Notes under the pieces: generated by a model | Told to the model about the DNA's origin: nothing | The model's database searches: none | The model's input: the letters and a program-made list of their open reading frames with translations, nothing else | Made by a program: the position numbers and the translations under genes | In this document: positions 22,964-34,980 of the stretch, in pieces | Position numbering within the stretch: position 1 is the first letter of the stretch | Layout of the letters: each line of letters begins with the position of its first letter | Assembly (NCBI GenBank): GCA_016808115.1 | Contig: JAEQBH010001841.1 | Location: 310,001 to 374,000 of the forward strand | Length of the DNA stretch: 64,000 nucleotides | Direction of reading: 5' to 3' | Origin: Tetrastigma voinierianum | Taxonomy: Eukaryota > Streptophyta > Magnoliopsida > Vitales > Vitaceae

Positions 22964-24399
22964 TGTGACGCCCCTATCCCCGAGGGTCCCGTTGACAACC
23001 CGTCAACCTGCGGAAACCTGTGGATACGGGTGCCCCGATATCACACTCACGTGTCTCATATGTGGAGACCTAATTTCACGAGAAACCCCATTTCTTCTAA
23101 ATTCTGAGTTCATCATACAACTCTTTTACACATACCAAAATATATGAAACTATATTGTTCTAATATATTTTACAAAATTGCTTCTCAAGGCCACAACCCG
23201 ACCTTCTTCATACTCACGGCCTCGATGGAGTGTCGTAATCTTGTGTACTTGAAAGGGGGGTCCCACGACGGGGTGAGCAAAGCCCAGTAATGAAAATATC
23301 CTACAAGGGTTGCTCCCCACCTAAGTGCACATGCAATGGTCACACAGAAAACACACATCCAAGTAAAATGTCTACATGAATGTCATATGTCATGCATGAA
23401 ATGTCATCATGCCCATATCAGAAGTCACTCCTATGAGCTCCTCACTACCTATGAAGTGTGAACTACTAATAATTTTCGATGACAACCATGCACATTTTAA
23501 AACTTTACTGACCATTGGGCAAACCCCCAATGTCCATTTGATTTGAACAAAATTTTCATGTGTTTATGTATTTGTGGGCCACGGATTTTTCGGGTTTTCA
23601 CCGCCGGACGCCGCACACTGTTCTAACATTTTCGTGAACTTACATCGCTGAGATTCATGTCTAGTGAATAACATTTGGAGTGCTTTCTACGGGAGGGGAT
23701 CTACCCCATCTTGCTATACTTGACACACTTATTTATTTTCATTTCTTTCAAAACCGTGTGACTCATTTGGACTTTGTCCCTGTAGAGCCATAATCAACAC
23801 CATACACGATTGTTGATCCACGGCCAAATGTACCGCGACTCCGTGAACACTGGCAAGTGCCGATCCCAACTATGCACCACACCCATGTCATGCGATGTTT
23901 TTGTGCACGTGCAATGCTATAATGCCAATTGTATATATATGAGTTCTACATGCAAAATGAGAACTATATGTGCACACTTACTCATGCATATTCATCCACA
24001 CATTATTTAGACATTTATATTAAGGTGCATACAAATTCCAAACCATGTTATCCAACATTCAACATATCAAGTTCAAGCATGCACATGCATATTAACGAAA
24101 TTCCTCAACATACCATGGATAATTATAATTAATATATATCTTTCATGCACAACCCATGTTAACACATCATACAACATACATTAACATGTCATTTACTTAT
24201 CTGTCCAATTACCTCGAAATACGTGCAAATCCGTTGTCTTGGAGATTCCGCGAAAATTTGACATGGTAATTTAGATTTACGTGAGGCGATTCCAACGGTG
24301 GCTTTGTTTAAATCATCCGAGATCTAAAAAATTACGGATTTTGACCCGGGTTTCCGTTCTACCATTCTTTCCAAAATTCGGATTTTCCGGGGTTTCACA
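22964..24399 (-). repeat. L: solo LTR of Del/Tekay-like type
   Basis: Left end TGTGACGCCCC and right end CGGGGTTTCACA match, in minus orientation, the ends TGTAAAACCCG...GCATCACA of the A/B/E family. The interior resembles B LTRs (GCCACAACCCGA, GGGTGAGCAAAGCCCA, CCCCACCTAAGTGCACATG). Flanks GCATT and TCATT agree in four of five bases, as expected for an aged duplication. No interior domain is attached, so it is a solo LTR. Confidence 0.75.
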
Positions 24400-24649
24400 T
24401 CATTTCATTAATTAATTTACATATCTATATCTATTTATATCTATATATTTTTTGTATGCTACTTCGATACCAAAAAGTCAAATTCATTATATTATAAAAT
24501 AAAACCTATGATGTTCAATTCTTTTCAAATGATAAAGATAGAGGAAAAAAATATATTAAATTACATGCTACAAGTACCTTCAATGTTCCACTTTTGACTT
24601 TAAAAAGTAATCAATATGGTTTTATCATCTAAAATAGAAAAAAATTTAT
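24400..24649. other. AT-rich target DNA between L and A
   Basis: No gene or repeat recognised apart from short A/T runs. Confidence 0.5.
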
Positions 24650-24683
24650 TGTAAAACCCGAGAAAATTAAAAAATTTCAAAAA

Positions 24684-24714
24684 TGGCAAAATGATAATAA
24701 TAATAATAATAATA
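24684..24714 (+). repeat. (AAT)n microsatellite near the LTR start
   Basis: A run of about nine AAT units. A shorter run is at the same place in the 3' LTR (about 41908-41928), so it was present at insertion or arises readily there. Confidence 0.8.
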
Positions 24715-25609
24715 AATTGTCAGAATAGTTCAGGGAAGCCTAGAAAATTCTCTAGATCTCGGATGACCTAAGCGAATTCTTATTTGTTAAATTAGTCTGT
24801 GAAATCTAGTGACCCAGAAAATTTACCGTTGAATTAAAGACAATCGAATTTTACGAGAGTTTAGTGGTGAGTTGCCGATGACTGCAGGGGCGAGATTTTT
24901 ACGAAGTCTGCAGGTCGAAATAACTGAGTTAAGTTCATTTAAAATGGTGAGCGAAAAGAAATCATTGTTGGGACATAAATGAACCAGAATGGGTCATGTG
25001 GAGTCATAGACGAAGTGGGTCTGCACGTCGACTTAAACATAAAAGGGAAAAGAGGAGAAAATATCATATTTTTCTCCCCATTTTTGGTAATTTTCAGACA
25101 GTGGGTTGCGTTAGAGAGAGAAATGAGAGAAACTCCTTCTTCTCTATACGATCTACGAAAATCGGATGGTCAGAATCTGTCGAGTCAAGATTTAAAGTTC
25201 ATCTACTCAACGAGGGCTACGCATGGGTACCGACAACACGCAATTTCATCGAGGATTTTGTGTTTAGAGAAGAAAAGTTAAAGAGAGAAACTCTAACTTC
25301 TCTCTAAGATTTATGGAGCTTGGGTGGTCGTCTCGCGTCGGGCTAAGACTTAAAGTCGGAGTACTCGGCGTGGGCTCTGTGTGGATCTTAGGCTTTGGTT
25401 GCTTGAGATTTCGGGTAGGAGGTTCGGGGAGTCAAAGCCGGGTTCGGAAGTGTCGCGGGACTTCAGCAGGTCATTGCTCACGCTTGAGAGGTGGGGACCT
25501 TCTACTTTCGGGTTTATTTTCCATCTAGGAGTCATTTTGGTCTTGGTTGAGCCTTAGGGGCAGTTTGGATGGCGTTTAGAGAACCAGAAAAACGCATTTT
25601 TCTGGGTTT

Positions 25610-25970
25610 GCTTATGTCACTGTTCACGTGAAGCCTCTAACTTTGGACGACCATAACTTGTTTGTCTGAACTCCGATTCATGAGTTCTTGGACTCTATGG
25701 AAAGCCCTTTGAGTCCAGAATCCATCCATATATAACTTAATGCAATTTGGAATCATATTATGTCTGAAAATGATGAAAAAAAGTAGGCCCCTGCTGGCGC
25801 TCTTAAGTTACTGTTCATATGAGGCCTCCAACTTTAGATGACCATAATTTTCTCATTGGAACTCTAATTCATCTCTTCTTGGACTCTACGGAAAGCCCCT
25901 TGAGTCTAGAATCTGGACATATGCCTGTGAATGACATTTGGTTCCGACATAGTTTCTGAAAATTTTAATT
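25610..25970 (+). repeat. Two-copy 183-bp tandem inside the A LTR
   Basis: CACTGTTCACGTGAAGCCTC and TTACTGTTCATATGAGGCCTC start two copies that continue through CCATAA, TTCTTGGACTCTA and AAGCCC..TGAGTC. The 3' LTR has the same pair (42655-42840 and 42842-43010). Confidence 0.7.
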
Positions 25971-26518
25971 ATAGCACCAAGTGTGCAAATTGCTTGGTTG
26001 TGATGACGCATGTGGTCTAATACATTGAATTTGGTGTATGTTGCTTGGTGATTATATGCATGTTGATATAATTATCCATGAGGCAGGAAATGCATGAGTT
26101 TGTGTAAGGATTGAGGTCAGATTAGTTTGTTGTAGGCTACTGAAATTTGATATGTCACAATTAGGCCTAGAGGCAATTATGTCGTTACTCGAGTGGTAAT
26201 GACTTATGATGGTATTGATATGTTGGCATGAATCGTGTGAATTACTTGAATCTATATGTCACATATAACTTAATTGATGCTGGGTTGAAATGTGATGAGT
26301 AGGCATGTACATATAGCACTCATATATGTAGTATGGTGATTGGTAATGGCATATTGCATTGCATTTGAGCAAGTACATCGCATGAAATGGGTGTGAGTGC
26401 ATGGGAAAATCAGTTTGGTGTTGATGTTGGTTTCGGTCTAGGGACAAAGATCTAAAAGGTCGCATGAATGATCGGAGGTTGCCTAACATGGCTTGTGAAT
26501 AAGGCGGTTTTATCGGAG

Positions 26519-26812
26519 TATGTCCACTATTATATATTGGAGGGTTGTCCGCATAATAAATTATCGAAGTATGTCCACTATTATATATCGGAGGGTTTTC
26601 TACACAATAAATTATCGGAGTATGTCCACTATTATATATTGGAGGGTTGTCCCACACAATAAATTATCGGAGTATGTCCACTATTATATATCAGAGGGTT
26701 GTCCACACAATAAATTATCGGAGTATGTCCACTATTATATATCGGAGGGTTGTCCACAAAGTAAATTATCGGAGTATGTCCACTAATTAATATCAGAGGG
26801 TTATCCACAAAT
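26519..26812 (+). repeat. 51-bp minisatellite, six copies
   Basis: TATGTCCACTATTATATA recurs about every 51 bases starting at 26519, 26570, 26620, 26672, 26723 and 26774, each followed by GGAGGGTTGTCC and AATAAATTATCGG. Because 51 is a multiple of three, frames stay open through it on both strands, but the peptides are by-products. The 3' LTR holds about four copies (43566-43755). Confidence 0.9.
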
Positions 26813-27779
26813 AAAACAAATATCTTTTTTTTGAAGATTGTTTTTCATACATGGCATATTGCATGTTGTGAGAAGTCAGTGAGGACTTGGTACAGGGATC
26901 ATGAGGAGTACCATCTCATTCATGTCATGTAGATTCCATTCTAGGATTGACATAATCATGATTGGAATGTGCTTGTGGCATGACCATTGCATGTGCACTT
27001 AGGTGGAGAGTAGCCCTTGTAGGATTTGACTCTACTGGGCATTGCTCACCTAGACTTGGGGCCCCCCTTTCAAGTATAGGAGATGTGTAGAGATGCATAC
27101 TGAACATAGAGGCCTAGAGCAATGAGAAGAAAGCAAGATTGTGCTTTGATTTATATTTGTAAAAACATGTATTAGAATTCTAATTTTGATATATGTTTCA
27201 TAAGAGGTGTTTAAACTCTTATGACTATGGTCCTATAGTCATGTGCTTATGTGTTTGAGTATGGGTAAATGTCACCCTATGTGGCAATTTACCGTATGTG
27301 GACCAGTGTGATCGTTGTGGTTAATATTGGGACATGTTTTTTAATTGCACGTGTCAGATTTTGGGTGAGTTCCTCAGATGAGATCTCACCGATTCAGAAC
27401 TGAGGAAGATCTCATTTTGCCCTCAATGAATGTCCTGTCTCCCACAGTCACACCTCATCCGATCATTCATAATGAAACTATTAGTCTTGAGTCACCCCAT
27501 CTTCCTGGAATCCCCATGGTCCTGAAAGTCCGCTGAGGTCAGATGTCCACTTGAATGTCATCGCTGACTGGTTTTAGTTGCCGGGTATCTGCAAACATAG
27601 GAAATGCACTGGGTCTCTTGATGCATTTTAGTTTCAATCAAAAGTTGATAGATGAGTGTTCACCTATACTGGAAGTTTATTGATCAACACCTCCATCCAA
27701 CCATCAGGGCCCATCGTCAACAGTCAGATTCTTTTATCTTCCGGTTATCTTTTATTAAAATCATAGTCCGTCTCCGCGA

Positions 27780-28090
27780 TCATCAACGATCATCATCGCA
27801 CACACCGACGTCATTTGGCTTGCGACGGCAGATCCCCGCTATCGTACCTTCAGAACGATCCGAATGGTATCGCGCCGCGTTATTTCGTTTCGCGAACATC
27901 CGTCGGTCCGAAACTATCCCGAACCCGGATCGACGTCACAATCGTCGAACTCGACCACAACGCCGCGGCGCCGCAGATTTCGGCTCTAAATCCCATATGG
28001 TTCGGGCCCGCGTCCAGCTCATCGCCGCGCGCCAGTCCGGCTTCACCCTCCTCAGATCCACGCACGCCCGGCTGAATCCACAACAGCTTA
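27780..28090 (+). other. CpG-rich block in K
   Basis: A sharp GC- and CpG-rich island in AT-rich surroundings, open in several frames on both strands (27652-28140 plus; 27880-28257 and 27936-28187 minus). None has a recognisable domain. The many open frames are explained by high GC and lack of TA-rich stops. It may be the U3 promoter part of the LTR. Confidence 0.45.
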
Positions 28091-28429
28091 AAGAGCCAGC
28101 GTTCGTAAATTCCAAGAGGTCTGTCTGCTTTATAAAATGAGGAGAGGAGCACAAAGCTGCTTCTAGACCGATCGGGGCCCTTTCCAAAGCTTGAAGGTGG
28201 AAAACACCAGTAGGTCTGTATTTTGAGGTGGGAACCGCATAAAAGGGGAAAGATCAAAGTGGAAGGGACCTTTTGCAGGACATTTTTCCGGGCTCAAACG
28301 CGTGTTTACTGATTCCCCGCTGATGCTTAGTTTGCTTTTTCAAGGCTTATGGAAGAGGTAAGAAATAAACCCCGTCCACTCTATTCTTAAGAGACATTCT
28401 GATCAAATTTGAGGCTTTTCCTCAACCAT

Positions 28430-30135
28430 TTGAGCCGGTTTTCACGCCTCATACGTGAGCTTCTGGCTTCCAACAGCCAAGAGGTGCTTGCGTAGTTTGG
28501 TTATTTGGTTGGTTCTCACTCATCTCAGCTGAGAATCGATCACCAACCTTGTTTTACTAGATTTCTGACTCTTTATAAAAGTTCCTGAAAATTTTGGAGA
28601 GCCTCTTCATCTATATGGACTGGTTGGAAAACCGATCGGCCGGTTCATTTAGGTTAGGCTCACAGAGCGCGCCATGAGTTTGGTTGGTTCTCACCATCCG
28701 AAAGCTGGAGAATCGATCACTGTTTGTTTTTTAGATTTCGACCTTATAAAAGTTCTGAAAAATTTTGAGAGCCTCTCTCAACGATAGACTGGTCGAAAAC
28801 CGTGACTTCATCAGGCTTCATTTAGGTTAGGCTCTATGAGCGCGCTTATGTGAGTTGGTTGGTTTGCTACCTCACTCATCCGAGCTGAGAATCGATCACC
28901 GTTTGTTTTGTTAGATTCTTGGACTCTTTTATAAAAGTTCGGGAAAATTTTGAGAGCCTCTCTCATTGATATGGACTGGCTGGAAACCAGATCAGCTCTG
29001 CTCATTTATAGGTTAGGCTTGCAGCAGAAAGGCAAGTTTGCGTAGTTTGGTTGGTTTGGTTGGTTCTCACTCATCCAGCTGCTGAGAATCAATCACTGTT
29101 TGTTTTGTTAGATTTGACTCTTTTATAAAATTTTTGAAAATTTGAGTTTCTCTCAATGATATGGACTGGTTGAAACCAGATCAATCTGCTCATTTAGGTA
29201 TAGGTTTGGCAGAAGGCAGTTTGCGAGTTTGGTTGGTTTTGGTTGGTTCTCATACCATCCTAGCTGAGAATCGATCACCCGTTTGTTTTGTTAGATTTAT
29301 GACTCTTTTTTAAAATGAAAATTTTGATAGCTTCTCTCTCAACGGATGACTGGTTGGGAAACCAGATCGGTTTGTCTATTAGGTTCTGTTTGTTGAACAG
29401 TTTGGGTAGTTTGTTTTTGTTTTTGTTGGTTCTCACCATCCGAGCTGGGAATTGGATCAATTGTTTTGTTAGATTCTGACTTGCTGGAAAGTTAGGGAAA
29501 ATTTTGATAGCCTTCTCTCAATGGTAAGGACTGCTTGGAAACCACAGTCGTCTATTAGGTTAGGTTTGCAGGAACGGCAGTTTAGGTAGTTTGCTTTGTT
29601 TGTGTTGGTTCTTGGTCATTCGGAGTCGGAATTGAACTCCGTTTGTTTTGTTGGATTCCTTACATTGTAATTAAAGTTCTGAAATTTGTTTTAAATTTTT
29701 TATCAACCGGATGGACTGGTTAGAAAACCAGATCAGTCGTTCAGTTAGTTTGGCAGGAAACGCTTTAGGTAGTGGTTTTGTTTGTGTTGGTTCTTGGTCA
29801 TCGAGTCGGGAATTGGAACTCCAGTTTGTTTTCAAGCTGGATTCTACTTTGTATGAAAGTTATGAAATTTTTTTTATTAATTCTTTATCAACCGGATGGA
29901 CTGTTGGGGAAACCGAACAGCCGGTCATTAGGCCCGGCTTGCTGAATTGCGCTTTGGGGTAGTTTAAAGTTATTTGTGTTATTCTGGTCATTCGAGTCGG
30001 AATTGTACCCGTTTATCTTTTGAATTCTGACTTTGTAAGGAAGGTTCTGAAATTTTTTGAAATCTTTCAAACTATCTGGACTGGTTGGGAAACCGAACCC
30101 GCCGGTTCATTTAGGTTAGCTTCCTAATCCAAGCC
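28430..30135 (+). repeat. 185-bp tandem array, eight full units plus partial ends
   Basis: Units begin with GGACTGGTTGGAAACC-like sequence at 28617, 28787, 28973, 29163, 29348, 29528, 29713 and 29898, with a last partial unit at 30078 and a partial first unit before 28617. Spacings are 170-190 bp. Each has TTCATTTAGGTTAGG, GGTTGGTTCTC, GAGAATCGATCACC and GTTTGTTTTGTTAGATT. The last three to four units share a variant block (CTTGGTCATTCGAGTCGG), so the array has two subtypes. Confidence 0.9.
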
Positions 30136-30883
30136 AGTACTTCGCTTTGCTTTTGATATTTAATTTTATGTCGCATGCTCCAAATGTGCACTAACCTCTT
30201 ATGCAAATAGCTGGGTTAGGAACTGCTTTAATGTTGGTAATGAATTTTACATAGATGCTTTGTGTTTGGGTGTCATGCATGCTGGTTATAGCTGTTTCGG
30301 TTAATCTCAGATGTGAACAGGCCAAAGACCATGTACGCGCCTATTTGCCCTTGTCAACAGTGTTTTTACATGCTAGATACCAATTAGGTTGGTATGATCT
30401 GTTGTATGTTTGAGCCAAGGAGACTGTCTGATTCAGACCCATATGTCCCATGATACCCACCACTACAGAGACCGAAAGATTGCCTGGGAGGGGTGCTACC
30501 TCATATGAGGTACCTTCCCGATAGGTAACCAGACCCCCGGACCCAAAAATCTAGTTTTTGCAGACCGCTTTTTCCATACTGGAGTCATTGGGGGTTTTTT
30601 TGTTCTTACTTGTTTTCCCTTTATGCAACAACAACAAAAGTAAGTGGCTACCCAAAGAAAACCTGGTCTCCCGAGACCTGATTTTCCAAACTCGAAAATC
30701 AACCCATTTTTTTTACATTTTCCTTTCATTAAAAGCTTAGTCACACGTCTACAGGATCCGTGGCATCCACCTAGGTCCCGAGAAAAGAGGACTCAATGGT
30801 TTGGTGTCAGGTTACCCGACATCCACGAATCTTCCAAGGGTTGATGGGTCAAGCCAACGCACTCTGGATTTGGCATCACAGCC

Positions 30884-30896
30884 TGGTATTAGAGCT
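30884..30896 (+). other. Primer binding site of A (Met-tRNA type)
   Basis: TGGTATTAGAGCT starts three bases after the LTR end CATCACA. It is one mismatch from TGGTATCAGAGCT. Confidence 0.8.
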
Positions 30897-31365
30897 TAGG
30901 ACTTCATTTAATTACCATGTGGCTTGGAGGAGACACATGGGGCTTGCACCTTGCCATTATCGTGGGTGAAATTGATACATAACGCCATATTATGTGTTAG
31001 AGCTTAGGCTCATGATTACCTTGTGCTTATAGAGTCGGATACCAACGCCGTAACGTGTGCAGCATCAAGGTATAGGCATGTGATTACCTAGGACTGGCGT
31101 GCATGGTTGTACTATTGCATTCATCTCAGGTGATTCAGCGATGTATGTTGCGTGATTGTGTTTACAAATTACGGAATTCATATACATGGTAGAATGTATA
31201 TAGGAAAGATGAACACTGGGTTAGAAAACATAACCTTAAGAGTTCTGAAATGGATGGACGGAATAGTTCAGATGCTGATGTCTATTATGGCTGGCATGTG
31301 TACCAAGCAAATAGACAATGAGAGAAATCTTGAGGTGCAATGAGTTGAAACCTGAAAGCGTTGAA
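30897..31365 (+). other. A leader; gag deleted
   Basis: The leader aligns with that of D (53735-53990), including AGCATCAAGGTATAGGCATG and the stretch around 31180-31320. It then jumps directly to the protease-region sequence that follows gag in D (about 55380). No capsid or zinc-knuckle sequence is present. Confidence 0.6.
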
Positions 31366-31640
31366 GGTGAATTTCTCCTAGGGACACAGAGGTGATTTTG
31401 ATAGCCTGCCAGAGTTAGAGATCTCCGATTCTACTCACAAGGACCCGAGGGTCATGGACATGTCGGGAGTCATGTCATCCTCGAGGACTAATGAAAGATA
31501 ATCGTAGTCACATCGACAGAATCGAAGAGGGTTACCTGCCTCTCTACATAGGACGGTACCGTGGTTACGCTTCAGGGCTACATGATGTTTTGGCCCCATA
31601 CCGTGTTTGATTCCGCATGTCACTGACAGCCATGATATTG
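31366..31640 (+). pseudogene. A protease-region remnant
   Basis: Aligns with D 55380-55590: GAGTTAGAGATCT, AGGGTCATGGACATGTCGG, and the decayed equivalent of the conserved hydrophobic/DW segment with the downstream Arg-rich piece. The active-site DSGA is not present. Stops are frequent. Confidence 0.55.
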
Positions 31641-32803
31641 ATAGCTAGCTTACCTTAGAGGACACAAAGGTGAGATCTGACTGGTCCGCTTCAGTGAATG
31701 TATCATCAGAGCACGATGATGTTTTTTTGGATGAGCTACCGGGATTACCTCCGCAGAGGGATGTGGACTTCTTTATTGAGTTACACCCTGGCAGCCCATC
31801 TCTATGACTCCGCATAGGATGGCACCAGTTGAGTTGCAGGAACTCAAGGTTCAGACATCGATATTGACAAGGGATTCATCGATCGTTAACTTGCCACCAT
31901 GGGGGCGCCGTTATGTTTTGTGAAAAGGCATAAGACCCTTCGATTGTGCATTGACTACCAAAGCTGAATAGGTTACGACGCTAATCGCATCCACATCGAG
32001 ATTGATGACTTATTCATCAATTGAGGGAGCTGGTAGAGTCTACTCCAAGATAAACCTTCAGACAAGCTACCATCAACCGGAGGTTAGGGAGATAGATATC
32101 CCTAAGACAAATGCAGACGCTGTGCATGGGTACTTTGCTCCACGGTGATGCCCTTCGATTTCTTGAATGCACTAGTAAAGATTCATGGCCTCATGCACAG
32201 TGGTATTCCAACCTCTATTTGACCTAAGCACTGGTCTTTGTGGGTGACATTTTAATCTACCCTATACCAGGAGGAGACAAGGATCAGTCACAGGGTCTTG
32301 AATCTTTTAAGAGATCATCAGCTATATGCTGTCTGTGCAAGTGCGTAGTTTTGGCTATTGAGGTGAGATTCGCAGACATGTAGGCCGGTCAGAGTGCTCG
32401 TGGACCCCGAGAAGGTCGAGGCCGTTATGAGCCGGAGACCAAGTCGGCCTTCAAGATATGTAGAAGCCGATTGGCAAGGTATTACGTGAGGTTTATTGAG
32501 GATTTCACTAACAGCACCTACAGATGATCTCGCAGCTGAGGTCAAGTTCGTAGAATGACTTGTGCGAAAGCATTCCAGAGTTGAAGAGCAGGCCACTTCA
32601 GCCCTTGCATTTTGAGTCCTAAAAGGACGTAGGTACACGTGTATTGTATGCCTGGCGAGTGGATTAGGGATGTGCTTTTGATGCAAAGCTTTGGGAAAAG
32701 AAGTAGCTTATGGTTCTCGCCAGTTGAAGAATCATGAGCAGAATTACCCCACACGCGACATGGATTTGGCGGCCATAGTTCTTGCCTGGAAGATTTGATG
32801 CCA
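31641..32803 (+). pseudogene. A reverse transcriptase and RNase H remnant
   Basis: In shifting frames: DELPGLPPQRDVDFFIELHP (about 31728), GTAPISMTPHRMAP-like text, LDKGFI, WGAPV, LRLCIDYQS (about 31930), YSKINLQTSYHQ (about 32040) and, at about 32237-32260, FVGDILIY where xxDD is expected. The catalytic pair therefore reads Gly-Asp here, unless a shift is responsible. RNase H motifs follow: VAYGSRQLKNHEQNYPTRDM (about 32705), then LAAIVLAWKI and HYL, stopping at B. The lineage fits Del/Tekay. Confidence 0.8.
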
Positions 32804-32808
32804 TTACT
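32804..32808. repeat. Target-site duplication TTACT, left copy (element B)
   Basis: TTACT lies in the codons for HYL of RNase H in A. The identical TTACT follows B at 41389-41393. Confidence 0.85.
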
Positions 32809-34598
32809 TATGAAGCCCTAAAACCCGGGGGTCCGTTGACAACCCATCAACCGACGGAATACTCGTGGATGTCGGGTAACCCGACACTACTCATGAAAAT
32901 CGGGCAAAGTCTCCTTTGTACGGGGAGCTCTACCCAAGGTACAAAACCTGTCCCAACAATTTACAATGATCACACAGGGTCCACATGTGAGTAAAATAAT
33001 GGCCACTTGGGCCTCTACATTAACACCCACAAAATACATCAACTATATACAATAGTTCAAGAGTTAATAAATTACTCTTTACTAAACATATATCAAAATT
33101 TAGAGTTTTAATACATGTTATACAAAACGAACATCCAAAGCCACAACCCACTCTTTCTTAAACGGCCCTAGTGAGCGCCATCCTCCCGTACACCTGCACT
33201 CGAACAGGACTCCTCGACAGGGTGAGCAAAGCCCACTAGTGATAATTTCCTACGTGGGTTACTCCCCACCTAAGTGCACATGTCATGGAAAATAATCACA
33301 TCCAAGCAATTACATGAACCTACTCGAATGTCTACATGCCCAATCCCATGTCCCAAGTCCTCACCGACTCCCTCACATATGCCTAAGCCGAATGCGAGTA
33401 AAATATCTAGTTTTCAAAACAAAATATTTTTGTTCTCGAAAACTTACTACCGAGATTCGGTAAATATATTAGGTTCACCTTGAGGCGAATCTGTCGATAA
33501 CCGAAACAATTCATGGGCCCTCCCATGAATGTCGGACAATCTCCCAACATCCATTCGAAAATCTTCCTGGCCGGAATTCCTTTCACGTTTCATTTTTTGC
33601 TTTCATGTCATGCACTCAATTCCTAATATTCTAGGTGCCCCAAGCAGTATGGAATGCATTATGCCAATCCCAACAAACTCATGCTAATATATAAAACATG
33701 TATATACTAACATAATTAATCCACATAGATCATATTATATAAATTCATCAACAACACCAAAATTAGCTCACATGGCTAATTAATGTGCTACGCTAATTCA
33801 TTTTGAATCACTCAACATCATAAAAATTCACACCAAATCACGAACTATTCACACATGAACAAGGAAACCCCCGAGAGTCAAGTAATCGCTCATCGTCACA
33901 ACAATGAGGATTTTCTCTACCGGTTCAGTACGCTGGTGACCTAAAAACACGACTAATCCAAGCCTCGGAACATCCCCAACCATTTACATGACTCTTAGCC
34001 AAAGAATAACGAAAAGATTTTCACTTCTTTGGAGCGGTCGAACTCCACCAAATCAGTAACCACATGTAGCCCTCACTGCAGTAACTTTACTTGGCCCTGC
34101 TTAACCGGGATCGTCCGAACGACGGAAATCTAGAGAAGGTTTCTCTAAAACTTAAAAAACCAACCTCACTGCCACTTTTTGCTCTCCTGCACGTTTTTGG
34201 CTCTCAAATGGAGAAGATGACTATTCCCATTTTTGTCTTTATCCAATTAACATTTCAAAAATTCCTTCCATGTCCCTTCGTCTTATGATTTTTATTAATT
34301 TTGGCAAAATTTACTATCCATCTATCCTTCTACTCATGCGCAACATGTGTCACATGGGTACATGTAGTGTAAGTGACTTTTGTCACACTTACATACACGA
34401 AAGCCGTTTACAGCACCTGCACCCGTGCCTTCGAAACGTGAAATTCGACGCTCAATCTGACTAAATTCGACGTAGAAGCAGTTTCAAGGAGACAGAACGT
34501 GAAGGAAGTCTGCTTTTGTCATCCGAGATCTAGAAAATTTGGGGTCTTGACCGAAATTACCATTTTACCATTTTTGTACCAATTTTTCCGGTTTTACA
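32809..34598 (-). repeat. B 3' LTR
   Basis: Left end TATGAAGCCCTAAAACCCGG (for TGTGATGCCC...) and right end CGGTTTTACA. It matches 38317-38388 plus 39706-41388 through CTCATGAAAATCG, CCTTTGTA, GTCCACATGTGAGTAAAATAAT and GCTCTCAAATGGAGAAGATG. Confidence 0.85.
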
Positions 34599-34622
34599 TT
34601 CTCCCTCTTGTGCGAATTTCGT
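34599..34622 (-). other. Polypurine tract of B with upstream conserved stretch
   Basis: On the minus strand GACGAAATTCGCACAAGAGG runs into GAGAA directly before the LTR start TGTAAAACCGG. GACGAAATT upstream of a purine tract is typical of Del/Tekay 3' ends. Confidence 0.75.
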
Positions 34623-34980
34623 CTCGAAATTCCGCATTAAATCACAACGAATCACATGCATATGTGCAACGTAATCATACCACAACCAACATTTAAGTAT
34701 TAAACGACTGTCCGCACTTCATCCCTAAACAAGAAGAGTAGTGGCCTCGCATAGTGCATCCTCACGCTCCCACTGACTCCTCTCCACTCACCTGCAGCCA
34801 CGACAAGACCCTCACTAGCCTCACAGTCTTGCGCCTAAAACCTGATCCTAGCTATCCATAATGCACACTGGTCCTCCTCAGCGTCCCATCCGTGTCAACC
34901 TCAATTCCTCCCCAATCCAATTACATGAGTCGATTTCAGAGTGTACCTTCATGGAGACATATTAACACCTCGTGGACACC
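34623..34980 (-). other. B downstream of integrase, no domain seen
   Basis: Decayed sequence between integrase C-terminus and polypurine tract. A chromodomain could lie here but I cannot read one. Confidence 0.4.

Larger units (their letters stand above)
27370..30756 (+). mobile_element. K: nested LTR fragment, probably Tat/Ogre-like
   Basis: This block is absent from the otherwise matching 3' LTR of A, so it inserted later. Its right end has GGTACCTTCCCGATAGGTAACC, GACCCCCGGACC, AGTCATTGGGG and a terminal run before GTGGCATCCACCTAGGTCCC. The last piece looks like a decayed GTGGCGACTCCACTGGGGACC leader/primer region of Tat/Ogre elements. It contains a CpG-rich block (27780-28080) and a 185-bp tandem array. 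No protein domain was found. Left and right breakpoints are accurate to about 20-40 bases. Confidence 0.5.
24650..30880 (+). repeat. A 5' LTR, interrupted by K
   Basis: 24650-27365 and 30757-30880 align with the 3' LTR 41871-44458, which is continuous. Shared landmarks are the (AAT)n run, the DNA reading GACCATAACTT, the 51-bp minisatellite and the end GGTTACCCGACATCCACGAA. Net length without K is about 2.8 kb. Confidence 0.8.

Noticed and set aside
26468..26786. Repeat protein with a 17-residue unit (YVHYYILEGCP type) on plus, and its minus counterpart
   Set aside because: The frame is open only because the minisatellite unit is 51 bp. There is no start context and no gene around it, and the region is LTR.
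26519..26812. Regular 51-bp repeats as a CRISPR array
   Set aside because: Units are contiguous with no unique spacers, lie within an LTR and have a partner array in the other LTR.
27652..28257. ORF of 162 residues and antisense ORF of 125 residues as genes
   Set aside because: CpG-rich block of K. Both strands are open, the composition is low in information and no domain is seen.
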